From Sciurus carolinensis (lineage: Eukaryota > Chordata > Mammalia > Rodentia > Sciuridae): 64,000 bases of DNA. The notes beneath the pieces are model-generated. The model was given only the letters and a program-made list of their open reading frames with translations. It had not been told where the DNA came from and did no database searches. Position numbers and translations under genes: made by a program. The stretch spans positions 30,092,750-30,156,749 of the forward strand of contig NC_062215.1 of the NCBI RefSeq assembly GCF_902686445.1, in the 5' to 3' direction. Shown here one piece after another: positions 44,821 to 57,945 of the stretch (positions are counted from its first letter, which is position 1; the number at the start of each line of letters is the position of its first letter).

Positions 44821-45399
44821 ATGTACAGGACAAATTCTGCATTCTCTTTAAAATGGCTTGTAGAATTTAGACTTTTTAAAAATGTCATTTGAGTTTTTAA
44901 ATAACCTAAAATATTTTATAATTCCAGTATAAAATTTACATAGTATAAGATTAGCTTTTGCTAACTGATCATTTCAAAATACCTTAAAATAATGACAATT
45001 TTTTTTTTTTTAATTCTGAAAATTTGCTGAGAAATTCTGTTCTGTACCAGATATGTAGGATGGCCTCCTTCACATGGTTTGCAGAATGGCTCCCAGGAAC
45101 AAGCCTGTCTTTTTCAAATGTCTGTTTTCCTCACATTTGCTGGTGTTCTTTTGCCCAAAGCAATGACTAGATAAGTCCAAATATAAGAAATACAGATATA
45201 GACTTTACCTCTAATATAAGGAAGCACAAAGTCACATTGTCTAGAGGTCTGCAAACAGGGATAGGAGCAATTGGTGGCCATTTTGCTAACATATAACTAT
45301 GACGATAGTGTGCAGTTGGAGGAGTCTGGGTCTTATTCTTTCCTCTATGTCTTCAATCATGCTATAACTTTATTTTAGATAACTTTATTCTTTTTTTTT

Positions 45400-46140
45400 T
45401 TCAGTGCTGTTTTTACATAAATAAATGCATATATAAATATACATATATAAGTAATATGTAGACATAATTGTATATATTTGAATTCCACTCCAAAATATTC
45501 CAAACTAAAAGGCATTATTTGTATATACATTTTTGATATTGCTCTTTTTGTCTTAACTTAAAATTATACCTTGATGATTACTGCATATCAGTTTATAAAG
45601 ATCTTTCTTGTTCCTTGTCAAAATTGCATAATATTCTCCCCCATGTGTATATCACAGTTTGTTCAGCCTCTAACTTCTCTTTTTTTGCGGGGGCAGTGTT
45701 ACTGAAGATTGAACTCAGGGGCACTCAACTACTGAGCCATATCCCAAGCCCTATTTTGTATTTTATTTAGAGACAGGGTCTTAGATGCTTAGTGCCTCGC
45801 TTATGCTGAGGCTGACTTTAAACTCACAGTCCTCCTGCCTCAGCCTCCCAAGCAGCTGTGATTACAGGTGTGTGCCGCGACACCCGGCTAGCCATTAACT
45901 TCTTGATGGGTAATTGGATTGTTTGCAATTTTTGGTAAATACAAATTATGCTAAAATGAAGAATCTAGCATATGTATCATTGACTTTGTTTGCCAAAATC
46001 TCTTTGAGATAGATTCCTAAGAATGGGATTACTAGATTAGAGGGTAATTTTTTGGACGGCTTACCAAATTTGATTTTTAGAGGTTATATCATTTTGCATT
46101 CCCACCAACAATGTTTAAAAGTACTTCTTCCAGAACTTCC
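45400..46140 (-). mobile_element. Old L1M fragment, minus strand, split by a SINE
   Basis: TGATGATTACTGCATATCAG, TTTGCATTCCCACCAACAAT (46094-46113) and AAGAATGGGATTACTAGATT are standard reversed L1 ORF2-end phrases on both sides of a B1-dID insertion. Confidence 0.7.
45680..45893 (-). mobile_element. B1-dID SINE, minus strand
   Basis: Reversed ID half (GAAGATTGAACTCAGGGGCA, CTACTGAGCCATATCCCAAG) and reversed B1 half (CTCAGCCTCCCAAGCAGCTG, GATTACAGGTGTGTGCCGCG). TAACTTCT occurs on both sides as a probable target duplication. Confidence 0.9.
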
Positions 46141-46360
46141 AGGTTCAGTGGTGCACACCTGTAATCCCAGTGACTTGGGAGGCTGAGGCAGGAGGATTAT
46201 AAATTCAAGGCCAACCTCAGCAATTTAGGGAGGCCTTAAGCAATTTAGTGAGACCCTATCTCAAAATAAATAAGGGTTGGGGATGTAGCTCAGTGATTAA
46301 ACACGTTTGGGCTCAATCCCCTGTGCCAAAATGAATTAATGAATGAATGAATAAAGGTAC
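46137..46360 (+). mobile_element. B1-dID SINE, plus strand
   Basis: CCAGGTTCAGTGGTGCACAC, GACTTGGGAGGCTGAGGCAG, then GGTTGGGGATGTAGCTCAGT and a (GAAT)n tail. AAAGTACTTCTT / AAAGGTACCTCTT flank it imperfectly. Confidence 0.9.
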
Positions 46361-47314
46361 CTCTTTTCCTATAGCTTTGTGATCAAAGGATGTTGTTCAG
46401 GTTTTAGTATTGTCGATGTGATAGGTAAACAATAGTATCTCTTCATAGTTTTAACTTGTAATTCTCTTATTACTACTAACTGTTGACCTGAACAGTTTTT
46501 AAAAGGAAAAAATCAGTAATTTAAATTCTTAATATGGTCATTTTAAAATAAGATCCTAACCATGTATTAAAGTTTTATGCTGTCATTAAAATTTATGTTC
46601 AGAAGAACTTTTAACAGCATGGAGATTGAATATAATAATTCTGGGGGAAAAGCAGGATCTAAAACTATTTATATAGTACAATATCAATTAGAAAGAATAT
46701 AGATAGATTTATAGAAAGAAGATTAATACACTGCTTTGTTAATAGTACACACTCTGTTGGGATGAGGAAAAGAGGGATTCTTTACTGAAATAATAATATA
46801 TTAGATAGTGTACAGAACCTTATTGAAGAAAATTCACATTTAGGTTTCAGAGGTTCCTGGAGAGATTTGTTAATGAACTACCTTAGTTCCCTTTCTCTCC
46901 CATTTCTAGGCTTCATTCTTTTATGCTTTCCCAACCTAATATCCCTTGAAGAATTGGTTGGAGTGCTGAAATTCATGTTAGTGGAATATTTTAGACCCAG
47001 TCCTCTCTGCCTTCTGTCTTTTTTTCCTAGCTAATTGCCCATTACCCTAGTAACTAGATAGGTTTTCTAACACAAGAACTGAATTCAGCATAATGCAACC
47101 CTAAAGAATGTGCATGTAGAGAACAAAATATTCAATAACAAGAGATTTTGTAAAGTTTTAAATTTTTCTTTTTATTCTGTTTTTCATTATTATGTAACTG
47201 TTGAATACAGCAGTTTTCTTAAAGATATACTTAGAATTTCTGTGGCAGAGACTCAGAAAGCTTTTTCTAAAAGTTATAATCATATGTAAGATATGAAATA
47301 ACGTCTCCCCTATC

Positions 47315-47385
47315 CTTTTTGGGTCTAGGAATTGAACACATGAAAAGCATGTGCTCTACCACTGAGCTACACCCCCGTGCCCTAA
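47315..47385 (-). mobile_element. ID SINE fragment, minus strand
   Basis: TAGGAATTGAACACATGAAA, GCATGTGCTCTACCACTGAG, CTACACCCCCGTGCCC. Confidence 0.8.
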
Positions 47386-48350
47386 AGTGACTTTTTTAAG
47401 GGTAACTTAATTTGATATATCTGAAGATAGCTGGAAAGCCTATATTCAACAAGGTCTTAATATATCTCATAGCACATTTTGCCTTTGGGCTTATATTACT
47501 GCTCTTTTTGTGACCTTAGGCCACCAACTTTCCTATCTGAATTTTGAGTCTTTTTAGGAAAGTGAGAGGAAGAATCTTAAGGGTTTTCTTAATATTAAGT
47601 TGAATGGCATTATTATATATGCATATTGCTTAGCATATTACCCAGAACATAACACATAGCAGCCCTAAGCTTTATTTCACACTTTATTCATGTTGTTTGA
47701 ACAGTAAAATTCTCTGCCTCCCTCCTAGAGTGTTCAAGAACATATCTTGGTTATATACCTGTCTTCTGACAGTTCCTTCTTTTCTAATGGCATTTCTCTT
47801 ACGTGTGGCTGAAATTTTAGCAGGAGTAAGTACCTCATAACAGGAAAACATTCTTCCTAAATTAAAAAGATAAAATATTTTTTGAGATTCAGATGAAGAT
47901 GATGCTTATTTTGCTTTAAATGTCCATAAATATTTCATTTAAAGTGACTTACCCAATTCATTAAAATATTTAGTTTTGGATTCCTTCAATATAGTCCAAT
48001 AATCAACTGAAAACAAATCTCTTCAGTCACTCTTAATAAATCCCTAAATTTATTTAAATTACTTACTTAAAATAGTATTTTAACGTACTTTTCTTTTTTT
48101 CCCCCAAGAAATAAGTATCATATCATAAATTCATTTGTTTTTGGTGATTTTGTAAGAAAGAATTAAAAATATATGTGAGAAAATTTGTTTGATTGTTTTT
48201 CTATCACGATACTTCTTAAAATGTAGTTGCCAGTACGCAGTAAGTACATAGGTTGTCTAGATCTAAGAATTTGATTTAAGAAGTAATTTAAAGAAGATAT
48301 AGGTATAGGTCTCTAGCCTAACCTGTGAGTACTAATTTACTTTATCTTAG

Positions 48351-48483
48351 GGATCCTGCCTTTCAGATGATTACAGTTGCCAAGGAAACAGGACTTGGTC
48401 TGAAGATCCTTGGAGGAATTAACCGGAATGAAGGTCCATTGGTATATATTCAAGAAATCATTCCTGGAGGAGACTGCTATAAG
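48351..48483 (+). CDS. STXBP4: STXBP4 coding exon: PDZ domain, carboxylate-binding loop
   Basis: Acceptor TCTTAG at 48345-48350. The first G completes Lys16, then 44 codons follow (DPAFQMITVAKETGLGLKIL ... IIPGGDCYK, residues 17-60). GLGLKILGG at residues 30-38 is the PDZ carboxylate-binding loop (a GLGF-type motif). It is followed by the strand GPLVYIQEIIPGG. The exon is almost identical to human. The donor GTAAAAAT runs straight into AAAAAT repeats and a SINE begins 30 bp downstream. Confidence 0.97.
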
Positions 48484-48513
48484 GTAAAAATAAAAATAAA
48501 AATACCCTCCATT

Positions 48514-48720
48514 AGCCAGGTGTGGTGGCTTCCAGCTGTCATCCTAACAACTCAGGAGGCTAAGGCAGGAGAATCACAAGTTTGATGCCAACCTCAGCAA
48601 TTTAGTGAGGCTCTATGCAATTTAGTGAGACCCTTTCTCAAAATAAATAGTAAAAAGGGCTGGTGATGTGACTCAGTGGTTAAGCATCCCTGGGTTCAGT
48701 TCTTGGTACCCGCCCCCCAG
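48514..48720 (+). mobile_element. B1-dID SINE, 30 bp after the STXBP4 PDZ exon donor
   Basis: B1 half begins AGCCAGGTGTGGTGGCTTCC; ID half GGCTGGTGATGTGACTCAGT, CTGGGTTCAGTTCTTGGTAC. Target repeats AAAAATACCCTCCATT (48498-48513) and AAAAATACCCCGATT (48721-48735) flank it. It is in sense orientation to STXBP4. Confidence 0.92.
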
Positions 48721-49769
48721 AAAAATACCCCGATTAAAAAAACAAAAGCACTCACACCAGTAGTCCAGTAATGAGGTTTGTTTTCCCATTTTACCAGCAA
48801 AATTTTAGTGTAAACTGAACGTCTTCACTGAGAGAGACAAAGGGACTAAAATATTGACATTAAACCCAAGGAGCTTCACCTTAACAAATGAAGTTTCTTT
48901 ATGTATAAAAATAATAGACATACCCAGTTAACTAAAGATAATATATATTTTTAGTTACATACTGTTCAAATTTTAAGTAGAGTTGAGAGAAATTTTATTT
49001 GAAATCGTGTTATCTAACCACCATTCTTATTTTGATTAGGTTAGATCAGTTGAATTTGAATTAATTCATTAGCCTCCCCTAAATGCAAAATCAAACAAAA
49101 CAAATAAGCAGAAATAGCAAACAAATCTACTCCTTTCTGTATTTGCAGCATTCTTATTGAATCTCTTAATTATATAACTCATTAATTGCCCCCGTGAGAA
49201 ATTGGATTTAGAATTAAGACCAAAAATTTGGGCTTTTAAAATGAATTAGAAAGTTTTTCTGTCAACATCTTACTTACCCTAGATGGAAAAAAGTCTGACT
49301 TTCCTTCTGTGTAGGAAATATGTGATACCACGAGTTCTTTTTGCTGTCGTTGCTAGGAAGCTCAGACCCAAATTTGAAGCAAAAACACCAGCAACTTCTT
49401 TAACAAACGGGTTACTATATTTTCATTGTCATTTCTTTTGAATTTCATTTGCTATTTCTGTTTTATTAACATGAATATATGTCATTTGTTAAAAATGCCT
49501 CTAGTTCTTTTTGGAGAGTGATAGGATATAACGAATTTGATAAAATTTTCTAGTAATACCAAGCTAAATAGCATGAGAAAGGATCATCTGTTATTAATTT
49601 TGTTCTTATTATTTTTCATTTTATTATTGTTCTTTTTGCTTTCGTTAAATGTATAGTCCCACCTTAACCCCTCTCCTACTAAAAACACTTACATAGCAAG
49701 AAGTTTATTTTTCAACTAGATTTTTTTCTTTGTTATGAAAAAAATCAATTTCAAAATAGGTATGTTCTA

Positions 49770-50195
49770 GTTTGCTTTTTTGCTGTTGTGACCAAAAGAC
49801 CTGACAAGCGCAATTTTAGAGGAGGAAAAGTTTGAGTCTCACAGTTTCAGAAGTCTTAATTCATAGATAGCCAACTCTGTTGTGCTGAGTTCGAGGTGAG
49901 GCAGAACATTATGGTGGAGAGGGTGGTGAAAGAACATGGCTCAGAACATGGCCATCAGGAAGCAGAGAGAGAGAGCATTCCGCTCTTCAGGATAAAATGT
50001 ATACTCTATAGGCACACCCCCCAAGACCCACCTCTTCTAGTCACACCCTACTTGGCTTTAGTCACCACCTAGTTATACCCTATCAGGGGATTAATGCACT
50101 GATTAAGGTCAAACTCTCATGATCTAATCATTTCACCTCTGAAATTTCTTACACTTTCACACAGGAGATTTTGGGGGACACATATCTAAATATAA
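49770..50195 (-). mobile_element. MaLR-type LTR
   Basis: TTCTAGTTTGCTTTTTTGCT, GTGACCAAAAGACCTGACAA, ATGGCCATCAGGAAGCAGAG, ending GATTTTGGGGGACACATATC. Confidence 0.65.
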
Positions 50196-51599
50196 TGATT
50201 TCAATTGTTTGGGGCATATTTGGCTAATAAGACATTTTCTAAACATACTTTCTAAGTTCTAAGTATTATATAATAAGTTTAAGATGGTATAATTATAAAA
50301 AGTGTTTACTACTCAAAGTATTAACCAAATATAACATAATTATATGTTAAATGTAATTAGATTTTGAAAAAATGAATATTTTTGTTCTAAAGAATTGAGA
50401 TATTTAATACACTGTAGTTTTAAAGCTGAGGGGTGGACCAGTGGGTGGGAAGTGTGTTTATTTTTTAGATCATACATGATATAATGCAATAACAGATCAA
50501 AGTGCCTAACAAGCGATAGGAATTTACTTTTAGTATCAATTTGTTCTTTTTTACGTACATGAAAAACATATGAATTAGAGTAACAAATTGATAATGTTGG
50601 TGCCAAATGACTCTCTATATACTTTCAGTGATTGTATACTAAGAAATTTTATCCATGAACTTTTCATTCTTGTTGGTTATTTTAGAATTATCATTGAGTA
50701 TCAAAGCAAAACTTTGAATGAACTATGTTCTTTGTTTACCACTAGAGGGCAGTAGAGTTATTAATGTTGTGCTCATGCCAGAAAGATGGAAACAGCTGAA
50801 AAGGGACAGGTGTAGAAGAATAAGTAATTTTCCAGAGCTCATAACCAATTTTTAATATTTCCTCAAAACGGAGTACTGTATGCATATTTGCTCTGTAAAT
50901 ACCAAATTGATACAATCTTACCTTAAAATATTTGTTAATAATAGTATACTCACTGTGTTCCAAATACTATTTTAGATACGTTAATAAGTTTCTAATCTGC
51001 ACAAATCTTCTGAATAGTAGGTATAGTCTTGGAATAGGAAATATAAGCTCATAAGGTTATCCTTATTAAGATAGTGTTAATATTTTTTAAAATGCATATG
51101 AGTGCTCTAAATTGCTATAATTTTGTTTTAACCATAAAATGATTTGGAATCAACAATATAGGTAATCTCACACTTATAGCTGGATTACATTTCATTTATC
51201 TTTCCAAACTCCTCAAACTGTATGGAAATTATTGGAATTCAAAAAGAATTTTCTTTAGTTAATCAGTTAGCCAGTACCACCCCCAAAATGTTTTTCTCCT
51301 GGCAAATATGAGAATATAAAACTGGCTCATCAAAACCAAAATATCATGTTTCTTTGGAAAACATTGAGAGTTTATCCTTGAGATATCATGAGTACAGTTT
51401 TCCAGTTTAAGTAGGAAAGAAGATTCTTATAGCTCTAAGAGTAGAAGGCAGCCTGTACCTTGGTAATAACTACATCAGGTACTGAATTAAGGAAATATGA
51501 GAACCCCAAGGCCATTTTAACCCCCTCAGCTAGTCCCATGTAAGTCTCAAGTCCTCAGCATTTAGACTTAGACACTTTGTTGGCTTGGACACCCCTATG

Positions 51600-52445
51600 A
51601 GCTTTATACATTCTGTCCAATTTCCTCATAAAAATTTCCACCTGGATCTTTTATTGGCATCTCAAACTCAACATTTCTCAGAAAGAATTTGTTATATTCA
51701 CCTTATACCCTCCTCTTCTTATCTTCTCATTTTTCCAAACAGAGCCTCTTCCAGTGATTAGTGACACCTTCCAGCTGCACCAAGTCAGTTAACCAGCAAG
51801 CTTCCTAGCTACTTCCTTTCCCAGAACAACCATATCCAATTCATTAGAATATGTTGTTGACTTTTCTACTCTAAATATCTCATGGGCCATCAGTCTTTTT
51901 GATCTCTACTCTTATCACCACAGCTTGAGTGAGCTTCCGTTTTTAGCATCCCTCGCTAAAGCTTTGCCTGCTCTTCTGCACCTTTCCTATTTCCCTCCCA
52001 TCCTATCATAACTGCTTGATTTCCTACAGGACTCTACATAGTATGTTGTCTGCCCTCCTCTCTAGTTCTCCATCACTGCTTCCCCACTGACATTCTCTCA
52101 GTTCCTGAGAGGGGCCAGTTTCTTCCTTATCTCATATGCTGTTCCTCTAGACTGGGAATACTCTGCTCATTCCATTATTTCCTGATATCAGTTCCAAAGG
52201 CCCCTTCCTAGATGTGTTGTCTGTTCTTTTCCAGTGTGATTGGTTTTGTTTTTCCTAGACTTTATTCTTTTCCTTCATATCTGAGTTGTAATGATTTCTG
52301 GATATCTGTAATTGTTTTATAAACTCTGACTGAACCACATGGAAGTATGTTTCCTAAGGACAAGGATACTGATTTTATTCACAGTAATATTGTTGCTATG
52401 ATGCATGACACATTTCAATTGCTGAATTAATATTAATGAATAAAT
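51600..52445 (+). mobile_element. L2-like LINE fragment, plus strand
   Basis: CT-rich L2-type sequence (GGCATCTCAAACTCAACATT, TCCTTATCTCATATGCTGTT, CTGGGAATACTCTGCTCATT) ending ATTAATATTAATGAATAAAT. Confidence 0.6.
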
Positions 52446-53269
52446 GGTCCCTTGGTCAATCTGTCACATTTCTGAGAGTTAATTCACCTGCCTATTTAGC
52501 ATTCCATTGCTACCATCTGGATTCCACATCAAGGTACCTCTCTTTTCCATGGCCCTTTGTGTCAGATTCTGTATAACACTTTGAAGTTTGCAAATGTTTT
52601 CCTTTCTTTCTTTTATTTCAATAATATATAGAGTAAGTGGCAGAAATCAAAGCTTCTTTTCAAACTTGATACTATATTTTATATATCACTTAGTTGATTT
52701 TAATACCCATATTAAAACATACTCATATAAGTGTGTAATAGAGAGAGAGACTGTACATGTGTGTATTTTTCCTCTTACCTGTCGGAAATTGGGATGGGTC
52801 TGACAATCAATGTCAGTGTAATTGGCATTATTTTTTCCTAGTCATTCATAAAGTAATAGTGTCTCTTAAAATTAGCAGCTTCTTAGATTTGCTAAATTCA
52901 GGACTTTGTTGTCAAGCCTAATAACTAAAGACAAAGGTCACATAGATGGGGTGCTAATTGTTTATAAAGTAAGTAGAAGCACATTTAACTTTCAAGTGAA
53001 ATCTCCTTTTAGAATATGCCGAGAATATCAATGGAACTGGTACCAAAGTTTTTGGATAAATAGTAGTACCAGGCCTCTGGATGGAAGAGTATGAAGAAAC
53101 CAGTCCCACTGGTGGGAGCGGAAAACATAACAGCAAATCCATTCTCTTTGCAATATCTTTGTCTTCTTTGCCAGTATTATTTCTGACAGCCACCTTAATT
53201 TCCACAAACGGTTCCTTGGACCTCATTAATTTATATTATTGACTTACTGTATACTTATCAGTGTTCTGG

Positions 53270-53740
53270 GGAAACAAAGTGAGAAGGACATGATTCTGGC
53301 CAACTGAGAGAATCAGTGGTTAGAACTTGGGAATTAATCAATTAACATGCTCTAAAGCAGGGGTCAGTGAAAGTAAATGCTAACAAAAAGTGTAGTACAA
53401 AGAGCATTAATACAATTAAAAGTGTTTTGAGCAAAGAGGAAGGAACATTTAAGTAAATCTGGGGAATTAGAGAAAACTCACTTTAGAGATGGTGTTTGAA
53501 TTTTGCTGTGAAATTTTACATGAGAATTCATCAGAAGTGGAAGGGTATGTGGTGGCGTTGTAGATAGGAACCAATATTTGTAAAAGCATTGAAGTCTGAA
53601 AGACTGTGATGGGTTTGAGGGACATTCTGTGAGGACAGAATGAGGCGCTGATAGGTGGGATGGAAGGTGTATGAAGAGGTTGGAAAAGTAGGTTGCAGGG
53701 AACTTGCACTGGGTGGGGGAAGTTTAGAAGTTTCAACTTT
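53270..53740 (-). mobile_element. L2-like fragment, minus strand
   Basis: Purine-rich text such as GAGCAAAGAGGAAGGAACAT, GATGGTGTTTGAATTTTGCT and AAAAGCATTGAAGTCTGAAA fits reversed L2, but divergence is high. Confidence 0.4.
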
Positions 53741-53884
53741 TTTCTATCAGTAGGCAGTAAACAAAGATTCTAGATTTGAGGACTAACATAATCAAATTTG
53801 CTATCATGTAAAAATGATTTGTAACAGAGAGTTAGATTCACCTCACCTTACTTAACATCTACACTTTTTTTATAGTTTATATGT

Positions 53885-54030
53885 TATGTGATTCTTAACA
53901 GAAACCTTATGTTGAAGATATTTATCCCCACATTGCAACTAAGAAAATGGATGGAGTCTCATAGAGGTTAAACAACTTTCCTAAGTTTACATTAATAACT
54001 GGAGTTGAAAGAAGGATACTTTCAGTCTGT
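53885..54030 (-). mobile_element. MIR SINE, minus strand
   Basis: TTAACAGAAACCTTATGTTG, TATTTATCCCCACATTGCAA, CTCATAGAGGTTAAACAACT. Confidence 0.65.
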
Positions 54031-55424
54031 AGCTTGTGAAAATATAGGAAAGGAATCCAAAGGTTTACAAAGAAGCACTTCTTTTGGGAATAATGAGTTA
54101 GTTAAATCAGAATCATTATCAAATGGTTTCTAATAATATAGTAAAATATTATTAAGAAAATTACATAGTAAAGTTATAAATGGAAATAAAGAATGCTAGT
54201 AATTCTTAGCAGAACTACTTAAATGGTCAGGAATACATTATTTGAAGGTCTGCATGAATGACAATGTGAGAGTTCAGACTTTGAGACTGAGCATGGCAAA
54301 GTGCCTAGCATAGTGCCTGTCACATCCTGGAGTTGCTTGGGAACTGCTGAGACGGAATCTAGACTACGGAAAAGGCCTCAGCACAGCCCTGAAGTCATTA
54401 TCTTCACATATACATTAATCCAGTTGGGGCAGAATTCACTCTTTTAGTATGCTAGACTTTTATAGAAATAGCTTTGTTTTCATTTGCGGGTTCTAACTTT
54501 TAAACAGGTTCAGAAATTCACATGATCAGCTAAGATTTTATTCCAGGAATCAAGGAAAAATAATGAATGGCTATAAATACTTTTTAGAAAGTGTGTTTTG
54601 TGTGTGTGCACATTCATATATAAAATCAGAGTCAGAAGGCATTCTTCTCTCTTCTGATTCCTAACTGTTAGAAAATGCTCCTTCCTTCATTAGAGTACTT
54701 TAACTCACCGTAAGGTAAATGGTCTTCATGAAAGTTTCCTTCTGTACTGCTCATTCTGCACAGCCTGAGAGGAGAATGCGGGAGGTTGTAGGTCAGCCTC
54801 AACTCTATGTGTTTTCTTAATCTTTTTCTCTACAATTCTGACAAAACATGACTTCTATAAGATACATGTATACTGGAGTTATCTCCAGATAATTTAGAAC
54901 TTAATTCAAGTTTATAGTGAATAAGATGGTGAGCTTCTCCATCCTGTCTTTCTTTACCATCTGTTCATAAAGATCTAGCTAGTAATTTGCAGAGCAAATT
55001 CATTTCTACCTGATGTTCATCATGTTCTATCCTCTACAGGCTACCACCCAAGTGAAAGATAGTTACCATATATGATTTATAGTCATCATTGTGGAATTTC
55101 TTATTTCCAAGGAAATTTAATAAAAGGAAGGAACTATTAATACTAAGGACATTTATATTGAAACAAAATAGCCTAATTTTTATTCTTTGCCACAATTCTA
55201 AAAAAACAAAAACTTTCTGCCCTGTCAGAGTCTTAAATGTTGTAATCAAGTAACACAGTTTATTTTTCTCCCTGCCTTTTTTTTGCCTCTAAACTTCAGG
55301 GTATAAGTCAGTAGTAATATAGTCATTAAGTTTTAATTAAAATCTACTTAGTTAACATGGTTCTAATGAGGAAATGGATTAACAATGATAGACATTTATT
55401 TTTAAAATGTAAATTAAAAATTCT

Positions 55425-55502
55425 TGGGCTGGAGATATAACTTGCCTCAGAAGCACAAGACCCTGGGTTCAATCCCTAGTACTGCAGGAAAAAAAAAAAA
55501 AA
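55425..55502 (+). mobile_element. ID SINE, plus strand
   Basis: TTGGGCTGGAGATATAACTT, AGAAGCACAAGACCCTGGGT, TCAATCCCTAGTACTGCAGG, then an A-tail. Confidence 0.85.
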
Positions 55503-56822
55503 TTCTATTCGATCTTTACTTCCAGTACCAGTTCTGGAATCTAGAACCAGAAAATGACTTAGATATTTAGGTACATTATTGGGGCAAACTGCATGAAATG
55601 TCCTTTTGTGTTGAGGGATGGAAAAATTATTTTCTTTTTTATAATATAATGTTTGACACATGCTGAAGAACATGGAACATGTAATTTATGAAACATAATA
55701 AAATGAACACCTATGAATCCACTTAGAGTAACTTAAAAAAAAGAAAATATAAGTACTATTCAGGCTTTCTGTGTGCTTTCCCATGATTATATACCATCTC
55801 ACCCTCCAGAAATAAATCCTCCCCAGAATTTTGTTTATTCTTTCCTAACTTTTATTAGCCTTATCTTTAATAAAAGAGGTCATCTTCCTTGTTAATTACT
55901 ATTTCATTTTAGCCTTCAGTGAACGAATATCCTTAAAAACTAAAATTTAACATATTAAATTACAGGCTAATGTACATAAATGTCTGAGAATAGTCTTGGT
56001 ATAATTGATTTACACACATATATAACCAAGTGTTAATAAGACTTGGACCCAGGCAATGCAGAACCATGTTTATAAAATCTTAGAAAATCAAATATTCTGT
56101 TTTATTGAGCATGTAAGAAGGATCCATATGGAAGATGTTTTTTCCATATTACTTTCTGTTCTAGAATTGTTATTGTATATTTCTCCCCATACATTTATCA
56201 AATATAAGAGATGGAAATGACTTATAATTATAGCTATTGTGTATTATGTTCTGACTTAGAAGTTATTTAATTACATATTTGTAGAAAGCCAAGTTAGTTT
56301 ACAAATTTTATATATTTTAAAATCAAATTGCCTTTTTTGGTTGAAGTTTTTTAATGTTTAGATTTCAGAGGATCATAAGGTCATAGTGTATTTAGATGAT
56401 GACATCTTTTTTTTTTTTGAACATAAAAATTCTTTCTTCAACTTAATCCAGCCAGTATTGGGATAGTCTGCTATATTAAAAAACAAGACATTTAAAAAAA
56501 ATTACAGCACAGTATTTTGGGATGACATATTCCTATAAAATCTCTTGATGAATGTTTTATACTTCTTTAGTTTTTATATATATTCATTAGTCAATGTAAG
56601 AGATAATACTACATATCTTTTTAAGAAAACAGGAATAACTTGTTATTTAGAAATAAAATAGCCATCAATCACCATTTTTATAAGTAACATGGTTCAGACC
56701 AATAATTAGTTTTCCAAGGAATATGTTTTTGTAGATAAGACTTTAAAGCAAGATGTTTCCTTGAATTTCCAAAAGTTATTTCAATACTATCAAGATGAAA
56801 AATCTACCATTTTAACCATATA

Positions 56823-57172
56823 TGTTAATCAGTTTCCCGTCACTACCACAAATACCTGAGAATAATCAACTTATGAAGAGAAATGGTTTACCTGGGTTCA
56901 GATTTTGAGGTTTCAGTCTAGATTGGTTGGCCCACCCCTTTGGGTCTAAGGCAGCATCTCATGGCAAGATACATGGTGGATCAAAACCACTTACCTGGAA
57001 GTAACAGAGAAAGAGAAAGAGACTGGGGTCCCAAAGGGCATTTCCCTAATGACCCCAAGACCCCACTAGGCCCCACCTTTTCCAGTTTCCACCACCTCCC
57101 AATAGTGCCACTTGGGAACCAAACCTCTAATATATGGGCTTTTGTTTGACACTCAAGATCCAAACCACAGTA
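56823..57172 (-). mobile_element. MaLR-type LTR
   Basis: GTTAATCAGTTTCCCGTCAC, CCACAAATACCTGAGAATAA, and GGGCTTTTGTTTGACACTCA at the end. Shares the start pattern with the copies at 19905 and 44430. Confidence 0.65.
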
Positions 57173-57945
57173 CCTGTGTAAGCTTTTCCCATAGTTATAG
57201 AATAGTCTTCCTGCCTTTGTACTAAGGATAAATGGAGAAATATCTTAGGAAATGAAAAAGAATAGAGGTTATTTCTCATTTCAATTTGAATTAAGAGGGA
57301 AAAACAACCACAGTAAATCTTGTAGTTGATATGGTCTTGGTCACGTAGACTAGTTATAAGCAAAACCAGGACTTAACAAAGCAATTCCAGGCCTCCAGTT
57401 AGCATTGCTCATGATTAGCAGAATATGGCTAATACTGTACACACAGCCAATTAGGCCTATCACAGGAGGGACAGACAGTTTGGTAGAGAAGATATTCGAT
57501 CAAGAGCTGAAATGTCGATAAATCAATATAATTAAGAGTCTTTGGTTTAAAAATCTAGCCCACATTTATCCCAGAAATGATGTGGGAATGCTCACAAACA
57601 AACATGAATGAATTTTAAAATATTCTGAAATATCCCATGAGAATTTGACTGGCTTTTTCACAGAATCTAAATTGTATCAGCCTCATGGTGCTTAAGCTTT
57701 TAAAACAGGTCTCCATTTCAGAAACAGGCCTAATACTTAATATAGGCAGGATTCCTTGGCATGCAAATTTCACTCATGTGTGTTACCAAACCAGGCTTTA
57801 AACGTTATCCTGTTGAGATTCTGTAAGGTCCTTTTGACTCTTGAAAACATTCTTCACATAAACTTTTTATCACTATAAATTGTACCAATTAAGTTTTTTA
57901 AAACCCACTTCATTAGTTTCTTTATTAATGCATTGTTTTTGTTAG

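Larger units (their letters stand above)
44271..48350 (+). other. STXBP4: STXBP4 intron 2, 4.1 kb
   Basis: Holds a MaLR LTR, an older antisense L1 split by two B1-dID SINEs, and an ID SINE. From about 46370 to 47315 and 47390 to 48340 I see no named repeat and no exon. Confidence 0.7.
48484..57945 (+). other. STXBP4: STXBP4 intron 3, 9.5 kb
   Basis: Splits the PDZ domain. Contains a B1-dID, MaLR LTRs at 49770 and 56823, L2-like sequence (51600-52445, 53270-53740), a MIR and an ID SINE. About 50200-51590, 54060-55425 and 55510-56820 are AT-rich with nothing I can name. Confidence 0.7.

Noticed and set aside
44539..44892. 117-codon open frame
   Set aside because: It lies within a MaLR LTR and flanking intron.
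48325..48585. 86-codon frame as a truncated STXBP4 protein
   Set aside because: It runs over the donor into a SINE; the spliced form with the next PDZ exon is far better supported.
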